Shown here: positions 51,158 through 63,138 of the stretch, in pieces
Numbering within the stretch: position 1 is the stretch's first letter
How the letters are laid out: each line of letters starts with the position of its first letter
NCBI GenBank assembly: GCA_026874595.1
Contig: CM049317.1
Span: 23,859,901-23,923,900 of the forward strand
Source: Sipunculus nudus
Taxonomy: Eukaryota > Annelida > Sipuncula > Golfingiida > Sipunculidae
Direction: 5' to 3'
Length of the DNA: 64,000 bases
Program-made: the position numbers and the translations under genes
The notes under the pieces: generated by a model
The model's input: the letters and a program-made list of their open reading frames with translations, nothing else
What the model was told of the DNA's origin: nothing
Database searches by the model: none

Positions 51158-52564
51158 AACTTCGTTGTGTATCTGTATCAGGGCAGAGAGCATTTTGTTA
51201 TTCTGTAACAAACAAGGTCTAAGGACCTCCGCTCATTCTGATTTCCATGTGACGCGAGCAGAGGACAAAACGTTAAAGATGAGGATTCCCAATTTGTCAA
51301 AAATTAAGTAAAGCACATTTGAATAAAACTAATATCCATTTACTGCTGCGTAATGGCGCATTACGGATGAAAGTAAAATGGTCGTAATGTGCAAATAATG
51401 TACGGGTTCGATAAGCTAGAAAGCTGGATCCTCGGAATGATACAGATTTCCTTTAGCGTTCTAGATGGCCCCCCAAACAACATGGGGCTGTTTTGCCGTG
51501 TCCTTTTAGGTTCAAATATCTCTTGCTCTGCTGACAGCTGGAAGCAAACAATTAAACGTTAAAAGTGACAGATATTCTCAGGAGAAAATCACAAAATCTT
51601 AATGCATTACATACTGATTCACGCAAATGATCACAAATCACACTGAAAATGGCGACGGGACAAGACACGCCCTCAAATAATGCCAGTCGATAGCTCGGAA
51701 AATTGAGCGATTGACTGTAAATGACCATAATTTGATGAAAAATAATTTTCTCAGGAAGTTGAGAATTGGCCTTTTGTTCCTTTTAATAGATAAGGTAATT
51801 GTGACCAGTGTTTTAGTCTAGAAAACGAATTCTTTGCCTTTTCTCAAAAGGATTCCTCTCCATTTTTCTCCAAGCCCCCCCCCCCTCTCTCTCTCTCTCT
51901 CTAGAACTAGGACAAGATTATATAAAAAGACTTTTCATAAATACGTGTTAAATATGATAAAACAATTAATTACGTAAACTTTCAAGGACCATATAGTTTC
52001 GTGTGCTCTTCATTTTATGCAAATGTCTCTCTCTCTCTCTCACACACACACACATACAAACACACAAATACGCATTAGGTTACTGTTATATGACCTTATA
52101 TTTGATAGCCTAGCCGAGGGTATGATTATAGCTATGATCAATGGGGGGGGGGATAGTTAAAGGGTGTTTCTTCCTTATGACTGGCGTTACAACACGATTA
52201 TAAATGCCTGCGTTTCGGGTATTCTCGGCCAGAAACCAATCTTCTTCTGTCAGCGAGGTGCATATAAAACCCGTGCATATAAAAACATGAAATCCAGAAG
52301 GCTAAATAATAACATATCATTCTTATTATATGGATACCTTCGTCCTCATTCAATCGACAGTGCAACAAAAGGCCATGGACTTATCCTTAAAAAAGAGGTT
52401 TGTCTGAAAAAATGAATCCTTTGGGTAAACGATGCGAAATGTCAACCCTTGGGATCGCCGTAATACTTGTTTATAAATATGAAGGGTCCGTTATTATGTT
52501 ACACGATGGTTAATACGCTAACTTGATGTACACTGAAGGATGGGATATTCACTTATTCGGTAAA

Positions 52565-52800
52565 TATTCCTAGGTTTGTTCGTGCATAAATGACTGGACA
52601 TTTATGAATTTCCTTGATTCCTGAATTCGGACCATCGACCGTATCCACACCAAAATTATTAATTGATTTTTCCATGACCCTTTCAAGAAGTGCTCCTAAA
52701 TTTTCATGAGATTCTAAGTAAGACTGCGTCAGTCAAACACACACGTACAAACAGAAACACACACACGGACAGGAATAAACGCACACCCCTCCTGGAGAAG
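52565..52800 (-). repeat. Dispersed repeat family B, minus strand (block copy 1)
   Basis: Reverse-complemented, it has 'atctcatgaaaattt', 'aattttggtgtggatac', 'catttatgcacgaac' and 'aggaatat' in the same order as 22045-22306. Its counterpart is at 62466-62700. Confidence 0.7.
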
Positions 52801-53526
52801 GCAAAAATTGACTATATCCCCTTGATTTACATTGGAGACTCGATAAAATAGATTCGTTTTTGCTGCCCATATACCACAGTCAGGGGGTTCATTTGAATTT
52901 TCCTAAAGATTGGAAGATAATTTCTTTTATAAACATTGAACATTCGACAATTTAGTCACATATAAATTGCGTAAATATTATTTCTAATTTTGTATTGACA
53001 TGTCAAGACAACCCGTTTATTAATTTTGCTCCTATATCTTGTCGATGCCACAGTGGGCTTATTATTTCACTGCTAAGATAGGTTAATAAGAGATAACCTG
53101 TCATGATTATTAATAACCTATCAGCAATATACCTTTGATATCAAACTGGTATTTAGTATGAATTCGGTAAAATAAAATAATGTGACGAATTTTTTAACTT
53201 TACATTTCCCACTTTCTTTTAACATCTGATCCTCCTAAACGGCCTATTGATCAGCTGGGATTGGAGCATATAAGTCTATTAAGAAACCAATTTTCGGAAA
53301 GAGCAAGAAGCGCTGCGTAAACGGGAAAAGCAAGTTTTCAAATTAATCTACCGCCCGCAGACCATAACAGAGATAATTATGATTCTTACGGCAATACATA
53401 TAAAACATATTCCAACTTCTTCCGTAACTGCCTCCGCTGAAGAACACGTTCTCGCCTCCACGCCTTTTTAAATTAAGACACCATTCAAATACATCTCATA
53501 AGGATGTGTTGCGTAAATATGAAATA

Positions 53527-53856
53527 CTATGTGCCTCTGATTCCGTCCTCACATCCGGCCGTGATATGATAACCTTGATGATTGTTATTTGATATCTTGT
53601 TGAGTTTTTTCCACATTTCTTGAACGCAACTATACTGTCCTTGGTTAAATCCAGTATGATTTTTCTGGTCTCTTGTGGTGTTTGCCAGTTTTGCCCATTT
53701 CTGCCTGATACGTGCCCTAAATGTCACCCTAGGCCAGCCAACCCTGGAATAAAAACTACTGTTTCGATGGTGTTCCCGCGTGATTTGGACGTGTACATCA
53801 CAGTGCCATTCGTCATCATTGGTACTCCAAATAAGTAACCACACACGTTCACCCAT
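53527..53856 (-). CDS. Unrecognised 109-codon ORF in the spacer
   Basis: The predicted protein starts MGERVWLLIW and is rich in Trp, Asn and Arg. Its middle has 'RIRQKWAKLANTTRDQKN' and later 'QEMWKKLNK', two Trp-centred helices faintly like a Myb/SANT-like DNA-binding domain (helix with KKWxxL). The local GC is above the flanks. An overlapping minus frame (53942-53724) continues upstream, so a frameshifted longer remnant is possible. No homologue is recognised, and with this length the frame could be chance. Confidence 0.25.
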   Translation of the reverse strand: MGERVWLLIWSTNDDEWHCDVHVQITREHHRNSSFYSRVGWPRVTFRARIRQKWAKLANTTRDQKNHTGFNQGQYSCVQEMWKKLNKISNNNHQGYHITAGCEDGIRGT

Positions 53857-53930
53857 ACCAAAAGTTCTTCATTTCGAGGCAATCGCCATATTGTTCTCAA
53901 ACTTTTTGTGAATACTAAACATTTCTTGGT

Positions 53931-54221
53931 CAGTGGCGTCAATTAATCTACAAAGGTGGGTATGGCGTGGGCGGGCGTCTGTGTGACACTTTTTTTAAAT
54001 ACATTACAATTACGTTATAGGTTTAAGAAAACAAGATATTATCTTTCCAGTATAGAATAACGCAAGTTTAGATATAAAATATCTCTTAGTAAACACAGAA
54101 ACAGAACAAAAGTCTCTGGTTTTGGTTATTTATACATATTTAAATATCATTCTCTGAAAATTAGGATGAATGATCACAATGACCACCCCCCTGTTATAAA
54201 ACCCCCATATTAACGCCCCTG
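53931..54221. mobile_element. MITE with CAGNGGCGT ends (291 bp)
   Basis: The left end, CAGTGGCGTCAATTAATC, and the right end, reverse-complemented as CAGGGGCGTTAATATGG, match at most of the first 13 positions, and both pass into G-rich DNA. The terminal consensus is shared with 6163-7189 and 37081-40159. A target-site duplication was not evident. It is too short to encode anything. Confidence 0.6.
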
Positions 54222-57200
54222 GTCATGTAGCTATTCCGCTGTCAAATTTGACACGTAACCTTAGTAATGATACTGACTGGTTGACCGATTTATTTAACCA
54301 AATTTAACGTTTCATTAAAAAATTCTGATTCAGTTTGACACAACAGACAGGAAGACATTTTTCGATTTTACTATGGAAGCATTTTATCTGAACGATTACT
54401 AGTTTATTTAAGGCAGGAGTTCAATGTGTCGCCCATGACGGAAATTTGAACCAATCACCGCTTTTTGCTGTCGGTTCCTCCAAACCGAGACACAAAAAGT
54501 AGACGTATTTCAATCGTAACGGTTCTATTACAGATTAACTTCTCTTCAATATGGTCATAGTGATAGTCTACCTCGCTCCATCCGGAAGTGAATAGATATT
54601 GGTGATTGGCGGCCGGCAAATTAGCCATGAATTCACGACTCAGTAGGCATTTATATTGGACTGGTAAGCCTAACTTAGTCGTGATACAAACTATACGGGG
54701 GAATGCTTTGCAAGCAATGCATCCAGGTTCATATATATCATGGCAAAAAACTGGTAATCTTAACATTTGATGAATTAACACAAAGGAATACAAAGGGTTA
54801 ATCCGTCTCTATAGTAACGAGTCATTTCCCGTATCGCCTACAAGCTGGCTATTGTCCAATTATCCGTGCGAGCCATGCTTATGTACATGCAGTCAGAAAT
54901 TCAGCAATTGTACATTGGTAGGTGTTGTTAAAAATATAATAAAAAAGCTAACGCTTGAGAGCATACTTGTAGGCCATAAGGTGTTGTCAAAAATGACAAA
55001 AATATATTTGCATCCTCATGGAGCGTTACAGTGCTCGGTGGTAAAGGCACGGTGGTAATGCCAGAGGGCCGAAAAGGCGCTTCAGGCAAACGTGACGAGG
55101 TAAACCTATAGCGCCTTTTATATCGTGTATTTAGGGGTATGTTTCCCAGAGAGTACAGAAGAGATACAGAAATAAACAGGCTTGAAGACCAGTGAGGAAT
55201 CGTGTATGGTCGAACGCGATAGACGTCATCGGTGATGTAAGTTTACTAAGTGAAGTTTTTTTTTTTACAAAAAGCGATACGCAGAATTTCTAATTTGGAC
55301 TCATTTTTATCTCTTGGTCTCTATTTCAGTTCGAGCGATTAAACCACAAGTTCCCCATGACAGAGGAAATTGACTGTCGGTTATTAAAATCACTGAAACT
55401 AAATTCCCACATGATTGAATCTGTTCATTAAGTTAAAAGCTTCCAGATGAATTCCATGCATTGGATGACACGTCCTTTCTTCAGTGAATCTAGGAGGTTC
55501 AGCGAAGAAGCAAGTCCATCTAATCAGTGACCTTAATTCGATTTATTTTAAAAAATCAACCCAAAGAGTAAAGAATTACCGGTTACTGTTTTATACAGGC
55601 AGACCACAGGACTTAACGCTCGCAGCAACGTATCTCTTCTGAGGAGCGTTGAGGTTTTTCAAGGTCGGGCCCCGATTCAGTTTGCTCGCTCCACTGGCTT
55701 AATACGGGAAGTCCGTGATCCACTTTCGTGTTTCACATAAACAAGTGCGCCTTTAGAGAGTTTCCTCGATGATTCAGTAATAGTAGACGGTTACGGCCAC
55801 AATAGAGTAATATCATCACTGGTGTACTTTCCACCCTGTTACACGTATATTGTAAATACAAAAGTTCAAAAGCGGGTGTTTTATGGTTATACAATAACAT
55901 TATGTTGTCACTACCAGGTTAAAAAGCTAAAGAAACTATCATGCTCAAACAACATAAATTACCCAATGGTAATATTTCAAACCTGGTCATTTGAGACAAG
56001 GCCAACTTTTTTAAACAAAAAACCATATTTTATACTAGACTTTTAATAGGCAAAATTGCTTAAAGCTTTTTTTATATATATACCATTCTTTCCTCTCGCT
56101 GCCACATTACCACGATAGATCTTTTTATAAGACACTCTCTATGACACCTATTTCTTAAACCTGACATGTAACCATCAGATTGCGTTTTCGTTGTGTCTGA
56201 AACAACCTGAAAGTCTATACATGTTTCGGATATTCTGCTAGATATATCCAAGCCTATCTGATATTAACAACTTAATTCATACCTATCTTTGGTACACCCT
56301 ACGGGCATTATTTGATAAATTTTGCATCAAAGATATATCATACTCTGTGGCAGGAATAAACACTTTGCTACTAGATAAAGCCTTCCTCAGTCTCATTGAA
56401 TATTAATTTGAAGCATCAATTTCAATGTATGATAGTGAGATACTCCATCAGTACATTTTCGAAGAACGACACTTTACTGTAAATCAAATAACTCCATTAC
56501 AGAAGTGCATGATTCTGCACATTTTTATCATATCAATTGATTGCTTTGTGTAATATAGGATTTCAAAGATTTCCTTAGACTTCAGAAATGTAGAGTTAAA
56601 TTCATAAAAACTAGAAAATTTACGCTAATAGTTTAAGGGTAAATTTGCTTAGATAAAATCAAATGTTTAGTTGCAATAATAACGAATGGCCTTTTAGCTA
56701 ACAGAAAGACTAAGTTTATACAATGTAATATAGCAAATTACGATAACTTGGTCGGTAAATAAAGTGTTGCAATATTCTGTTGGGACTCCCGTATCTACTT
56801 GTCTCAATGGTGAAACTATAAAAAAAAATGTGTTTCATATCAAGAAATCGCTTTCTTTTTCGTATTTCGCATGCGTATGCTTGCAAAATATTACCGACTC
56901 CTTGTAGTCTTGACCAACATAACACCCATGTTTATGTAATTTGCCTAGAAACATTTCTTATCATACATATTTGAACTGACCACTTACCCTCATGACTAAA
57001 TTTATATCTACGCCGTTGGAGTATTGATTAAGAAGCCGCGAAGCATAGTGGGGGGGGGGGGCAAATTATGACGCCTACAAACCTTAATTAGCAGAGTCAT
57101 ATTAGTGTCCGATTTTACGCAGTGCCACCCAATGATATAAACCTAATTAGGCAAAGATCGGACAATTTAGGATCCAGTATGTATTCTTATCAATAAGGTC

Positions 57201-57679
57201 CGCAGTGCGTTACTACAAAGAGGCTTCCTCGATCTCAGTGGGCATTCATACACAGGCACCGGTTTTAATGGACGACACAATGCTTCTCTTTCCTTAGATC
57301 AAACTCGATGACCACAAAGCCCTGATACTTCAGAGATTTCTTATTATCTTATCATGAACTAATATTTCCATGTGATGTAGGATTTTAGAATAAGACGTAT
57401 CAGTTTTATAACCAAACCCATCGTTGAGTCCACTTACTTATCACATTGACTACACATTCTTTTAAGTATTCCCCTTCTAGTGCACTAGCTTTGTGCCAAA
57501 CCATATTTCTCATATGTCGGAATACCTCTCAGGCTTATATTGATGACTGATTGGGTATAATGATCAATAAAGTAAAGCATGGTTTAATAAGCAGAAATTT
57601 TCCTTTAAATTATTTTATTATCTTTGTATCTACTCTCGTGTAACTATGTACTAGACGTTGGATCGGTCTAAAGTTATAT

Positions 57680-57695
57680 TCTCTCTCTCTCTCTC

Positions 57696-57730
<35 letters not shown>
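57680..57730. repeat. (CT)n microsatellite
   Basis: Counterpart of 47812-47866, with an altered interruption pattern. Confidence 0.9.
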
Positions 57731-57734
<4 letters not shown>

Positions 57735-60700
57735 TTGAATAAAACATATTCAGACTTGATTTCTGTCTAACGTACTGGATTCATCCAAGTATCAGCAACA
57801 AAATGCACTTTTATTAGTAAAGGGTAAAAAAAAATATTGTCCATTTTGGATATGCTGCATGTACTCACTGGTAGTACCGTAAGCCTTTTTAATTCAAAGT
57901 AGGCTAGTGTGATTATACCAAAGGCTATACTGTATTCCCATCTTCAATTGAACTAGAGTTTAATGAACATTATTTGCTGTCACAATTGTCGACGGTTTTT
58001 ATATGCTACACCTTCCGCCGTTTTATTTTATTGGCTTGATTAAACTTTATAAAGACCACTTTATTCTAATTGTTACTGAAAAGCGTGATACAAATGAACA
58101 AAATGTAAATTTATGAGTAAAATACTCTGGTGGAAAGTTAATACATCACGCTAATGATGATATGCCCAAGTTTATATGATGATAATTAGTACAAATTGCT
58201 ATAGAGCAGTACATATTTGTGGCATGACATCCAATTATGGCACACCCTATAGGCAATAATCGGTCGATTTAGCATCAAATATGTATCCATATCAATAAGG
58301 TATGAACTGTAATACGACAATGGCTAGGCGCTTCCTCAGTCTTATTGAACATTAAGGCACAGGCTATGATAATATCAGTAGATCAAACGGACGACCGCCA
58401 AAAGACTTGATTCTTCATAGCAGTTTTCGTGTAATCTTCTTACAAACGTTAAAATTATGTACCAATAACTCCATGTAATATTAAATTTCATAGATATAAG
58501 AAAGGGACTTCTTCAAATTTTGTAAGCATTAGGGCACTAGGTCATATTAAGTGGATGAAACTGATTTTTATTCAGTAAATTCTATAAGAACAAGGTTTTA
58601 TAATGCAGAAGTAATTTCGTGGTCTCATATTATGAACTAATAACACTATGTCGTATTTGTTTTAAAGAATATCTCAAGAATGTATGAGAGTGGTTTTAAT
58701 GTCTTGTATCAATTATTAGATAAAAATACAAATGGTTAGTTGTGCTGATTCCAAATTGCGGTGCCTGTAACACACACGTTATTTGATACTTTTGCTTCCT
58801 GTTCCAATCTTGTGAGCGGATATAACATTAATGCCCCTTGACAATACCAGTCAGACTTTCACTGGCCGATATAATCGTTTAATTACAAAATACATAACCA
58901 AAGCAATTCGAAAATAAAAAAAAACAACTTCACTATAAGTTCTCGTCTTGATTATTTAATGATATGTGTATCTACACTTGTGTAACCATAGAATGGATTT
59001 GTGATTTTTTCTGTAACTAGTTTTATTGACTTTTCTCTACTTTTGTAATAACACAGATTTTGACTTTTGAAGTATAAGTTTCCAAAATTACACATTCATC
59101 GAGTTATTCGCGAAAAAAAGGCCGATTACTGAAAAGGGGGAAACTTAAGACATGCAGGTTACCACTACACCACTATGCAGCTCATTGAAACTCATATTTC
59201 CAAAGAATTATTCATACATTGGTAATATGTTAGCCCCTTTCTAAAGGGATAACGCCAGCTTAAATACCAAAGGCTGTATTTTAGACGGCATCATTATTTG
59301 ACCTGAAATACAGACTCTTTTATAGGGGGGAGATGTCATTTAATAGGTCAAAGATTTCATTGTATGGAGTGTTTTATTTACTTAACCTTTCGTTCTCAAT
59401 ATTGCATTTGTTCGATTGAACATTTATAAACTCACTTGATGCCAAATGGTTTTTTGTTAAAGCATCATGTAAACCATTAAAGCGCACTGTATTTATGTGC
59501 AAAACGTGGAGGAACAATACATGCCTCATCAGGAAGGCATGAATACAAAAGCTTACATTTCAGTATTTATTATAGAGACGTACACAAGTTTGGGACATGA
59601 CATCGGATTATTTCACATTCATAAGGCAACAAAGAGTCAATTATACTTAAAAGATAGATTCATTTCAACGAGAGATGAACAAACTGCAATACTAGACAGG
59701 GTTTCCTCAATATTAGCATACATTTAAGGCAATAGATGAAATTTAATGGGTGACACTATGATACATACTTTGTAAGTTCAGTGAGAACAACACGTATTTA
59801 AACGGAAGGAATTAAGTTTCTCATATAATGAACTTTCAAAGATGTTTCTGATTTTTTTTTTAAATTAGGTGTTAAATGCAGAACATAAGAAAATATATGT
59901 GAATAGATTGAAAGTATTTTTAAATCCTTTGAACAAAATGCGAAAATGCTTGTTGCATGAAAAGCAAATGGCGGTATTTGTTTACAGGAACATCAAGTTT
60001 ATGTTACAATACATCAAAACAAATGGATATGTGAGTTATGTATTCGAATGCAAACTATTAATAACCATAAATGAATCAACAATGATTTCAATCACGATAT
60101 TCACTTACTTCTTTTTTCAACTTTAATGTATTTTGATTGTGTCCTATTTGCCTTAACTTCTTTGTAATAAATTCATAATGTGTAGAATTAATGTCCATAA
60201 AATACGGAATTGTCTCTATTCACTGTAACCCTTGTTATTTGAATAGTGATTATAATTTCAACTGTTTTCAACATATGTTCATTTGTCCTCAAACAAAATA
60301 AAATAAAAAATGTGAGGATCTAATCCTATTTCACTAAAAAGTAAACATTGATAATAAATAATTTTGTAATGCAATATTTTATTTATTAATAGCATTTTAT
60401 GCAATGATTTCCTTCAAAGCGCGAAATAACATTTTTTTCTTAAAAGCGCTGCAGGCATTAATTAGATGTCATTAATATATACGCAGAGAATGCCAGAAAT
60501 AACATAAATTCTATAGAAAAAGTTGGTGGATAGCTGGCTTTAAATTTCAGCGACAATTACGTTGGCAAACTAGGTGCATTCTTTCAAGCAAGAAGGCAAT
60601 CAATTGAAAAAAGAATTGGAATGGTCGCAATATTCAATCGCAGCACTATAAATTTAAAATAATTGTCTTTGTTATTATTGTATCAGCTAGAGTTCTTTTC

Positions 60701-61753
60701 AAACGTCTTTAGGTCTTATTTCGTTCATCCAGCAAGACTGGTTGTCCGAGCTATTTCCTCTGAAATAATGAGTATATAAAAGGTTTCTGTTATATATTAT
60801 TGTTTTTGGTAAGATTCTAACATAACAGATTAGCATCTTTATTCTAACTGACGGCGGTCACAATTGAGTTTATCGCGCATCTCCTATCTGCAAACGCCTC
60901 GGATCTGCACGTTCTTTGTCTTTAACTAAGGTGAACTATGAAAAGGGTGTCCTAAGTGGGATTATTTTCCCTGTTTCTCCTATAATCCATATTTTTCGAA
61001 GAGGTCATTGCAGCGCCATCTATCGGCAACTATGATTGTGTATCTGTATCAGGACAGAGAGCAGTTTGTGATTCTGAAACAAACAAGGTCTAAGGACCTC
61101 CGCTCGTTCTGATTTCCATGTGACGCGAGCAGAGGATAAAACGTTAAAGATGAGGATTCCCAATTTGTCAAAAATTAAGTAAAGCACATTTGAATAAAAC
61201 TAATATCCATTTACTGCTGCGTAATGGCGCATTACAGATGAAAGTAAAATGGTCGTAATGTGCAAAATAATGTACGGGTTCGATAAGCTAGAAAGCTGGA
61301 TCCTCGAAATGATACAGATTTCCTTTAGCGTTCTAGATGGCCCCCCGAACAACATGGGGCATGTTTTGCCGTGTCCTTTTAGGTTCAAATATCATTTGCT
61401 CTGCTGACAGCTGGAAGCTAACAATTAAAAGTTAAAAGTGACAGATATTCTCAGGAGAAAATCACAAAATCTTAATGCATTACATACTGATTCACGCAAA
61501 TGATCACAAATCACACTGAAAATGGCGACGGGATAAGACACGCCCTTAAATGATGCCAGTCGATAGCTCGGAAAATTGAGCGATTGACTGTAAATGACCA
61601 TAATTTGATGAAAATAGTTACAATTTTCTCAGGAAGTTGAGAATTGGCCTTTTGTTCCTTTTAATAGATAGGGTAATTGTGACCAGTGTTTTAGTCCAGA
61701 AAACGAATTCTTTGCCTTTTCTCAAAAGGATTCCTCTCCATTTTTCTCCAAGC

Positions 61754-61761
61754 CCCCCCCC

Positions 61762-61802
<41 letters not shown>
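61754..61802. repeat. C run and (CT)n microsatellite
   Basis: Longer than its counterpart at 51876-51901 in block copy 1. Confidence 0.95.
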
Positions 61803-61804
<2 letters not shown>

Positions 61805-61924
61805 GAACTAGGACAAGATTATATACAAAGACTTTTCATAAATACGTGTTAAATATGATAAAACAATCAATTACGTAAACTTTCAAGGACCATATAGTTT
61901 CGTGTGCTCTTCATTTTATGCAAA

Positions 61925-61955
<31 letters not shown>

Positions 61956-62892
61956 TACAAACACACAAATACGCATTAAGTTACTGTTATATGACCTTAT
62001 ATTTGTTAGCCTAGCCGAGGGTATGAATATAGCTATGATCAATGGGGGGGGGGGGATAGTTAAAGGGTGTTTCTTCCTTATGACTGGCGTTACAACACGA
62101 TTATAAATGCCTGCGTTTCGGGTGTTCTCGGCCAGAAACCAATCTTTTTCTGTCAGTGAGGGGCATATAAAACCCGTGCATATAAAAACATGAAATCCAG
62201 AAGGCTAAATAATAACATATCATTCTTATTATATGGATACCTTTGTCCTCATTCAATCGACAGTGCAACAACAGGCCATGGACTTATCCATAAAAAAGAG
62301 GTTTGTCTGAAAAAAATGAATCCTTTGGGTAAACGATGCGAAATGACAACCCTTGGAATGCCGTAATACTTGTTTATAAATATGAAGGGTCCGTTATTAT
62401 GTTACACGATGGTTAATACGCTAACTTGATGTACACTGAAGGATGGGATACTCACTTATTCGGTCAATATTCCTAGGTTTGTTCGTGCATAAATGACTGG
62501 ACATTTATGAATTTCCTTGATTCCTGAATTCGGACCATGGACCGTATCCACACCAAAATTATTAATTGATTTTTCCATGACCCTTTCTTGAAGTGCTCTT
62601 AAATTTTCATGAGATTCTAAGTAAGACTGCGTCAGTCAAACACACACGTACAAACAGAAACACGCACACGGACAGGAATAAACACACACCCCTCCTGGAG
62701 AAGGCAAAAATTAACTATATCCCCTTGATTTACATTGGAGACTCGATAAAATAGATTCGTTTTTGCTGCCCATATACCACAGTCAGGGGGTTCATTTGAA
62801 TTTTCCTAAAGATTGGAAGATAATTTCTTTTATAAACATTGAACATTCGACAATTTAGTCACATATAGATTGCGTATATATTATTTCTAATT

Positions 62893-62922
62893 GTATCCGC
62901 CAAAACAGAGTTTTGCGGATAC
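62893..62922. repeat. Hairpin exactly at the end of block copy 2
   Basis: GTATCCGC-C-AAAAC and GTTTTGCGGATAC are reverse complements with one bulged base and a short loop. The hairpin begins at the first base after the duplication ends. Confidence 0.8.
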
Positions 62923-62937
62923 TATGTTTTCAGCTGG

Positions 62938-62985
62938 CCGCCGCCGCCGCCGCCGACGCCGCCGCCGCCGCGGCCGCCGCCGCGT
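62938..62985. repeat. (GCC)n tract
   Basis: A CpG-dense run of about 16 GCC-type triplets, the most GC-rich spot in the window. Confidence 0.9.
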
Positions 62986-63138
62986 AGGTGTCCGGAGAAC
63001 TCCTCCGTAACCGCTGGGCGGAATTTTCCGAAACCCGGGATTATGTTCGGGTCACATGTGAACTGCTGCGCCCCGATTTTGTTTTGACCTCTGACCTTTC
63101 CTTTGCGCTCTGCGTCCGTTTGTGCGTCTGTTTCCACA

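Larger units (their letters stand above)
44664..52989 (+). repeat. 8.3 kb duplicated block, copy 1
   Basis: It is collinear with 54571-62892 throughout. The match starts at 'cctcgctccatccgg' and stops after 'tatttctaatt'; the sequences beyond both ends differ. By eye, identity is high (roughly 97-98%) apart from small indels and microsatellite length changes. No convincing gene is inside. The first ~450 bp is a minus-strand homologue of the 974 bp unit at 8379. Diverged internal repeats begin at about 46386, 47255, 48358 and 49730. Frames at 49637 and 50008 recur in copy 2 but one stop shifts, so coding is not supported. Confidence 0.9.
52990..54570. other. 1.58 kb spacer between the duplicated blocks
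   Basis: It is not duplicated in the window. It holds an unrecognised ORF (53527-53856) and a 291 bp MITE (53931-54221), and shows no similarity to the sequences flanking the outer ends of the blocks. Confidence 0.7.
54571..62892 (+). repeat. 8.3 kb duplicated block, copy 2
   Basis: Collinear copy of 44664-52989 with start offset 9,907 bp and end offset 9,903 bp. Indels include a 21 bp segment at 46375-46395 missing here, changed CT/G-run lengths and a rearranged ~20 bp around 55035. The family A element sits at its start (54588-55030, minus) and family B near its end (62466-62700, minus). The longest frame across its left junction (54455-54793, minus, 112 codons) is an artefact of the join. 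Confidence 0.9.

Noticed and set aside
44664-62892. LTR retrotransposon with 8.3 kb LTRs
   Set aside because: Far too long for LTRs, no TG..CA ends, no target duplication, and no gag-pol in the 1.58 kb spacer.
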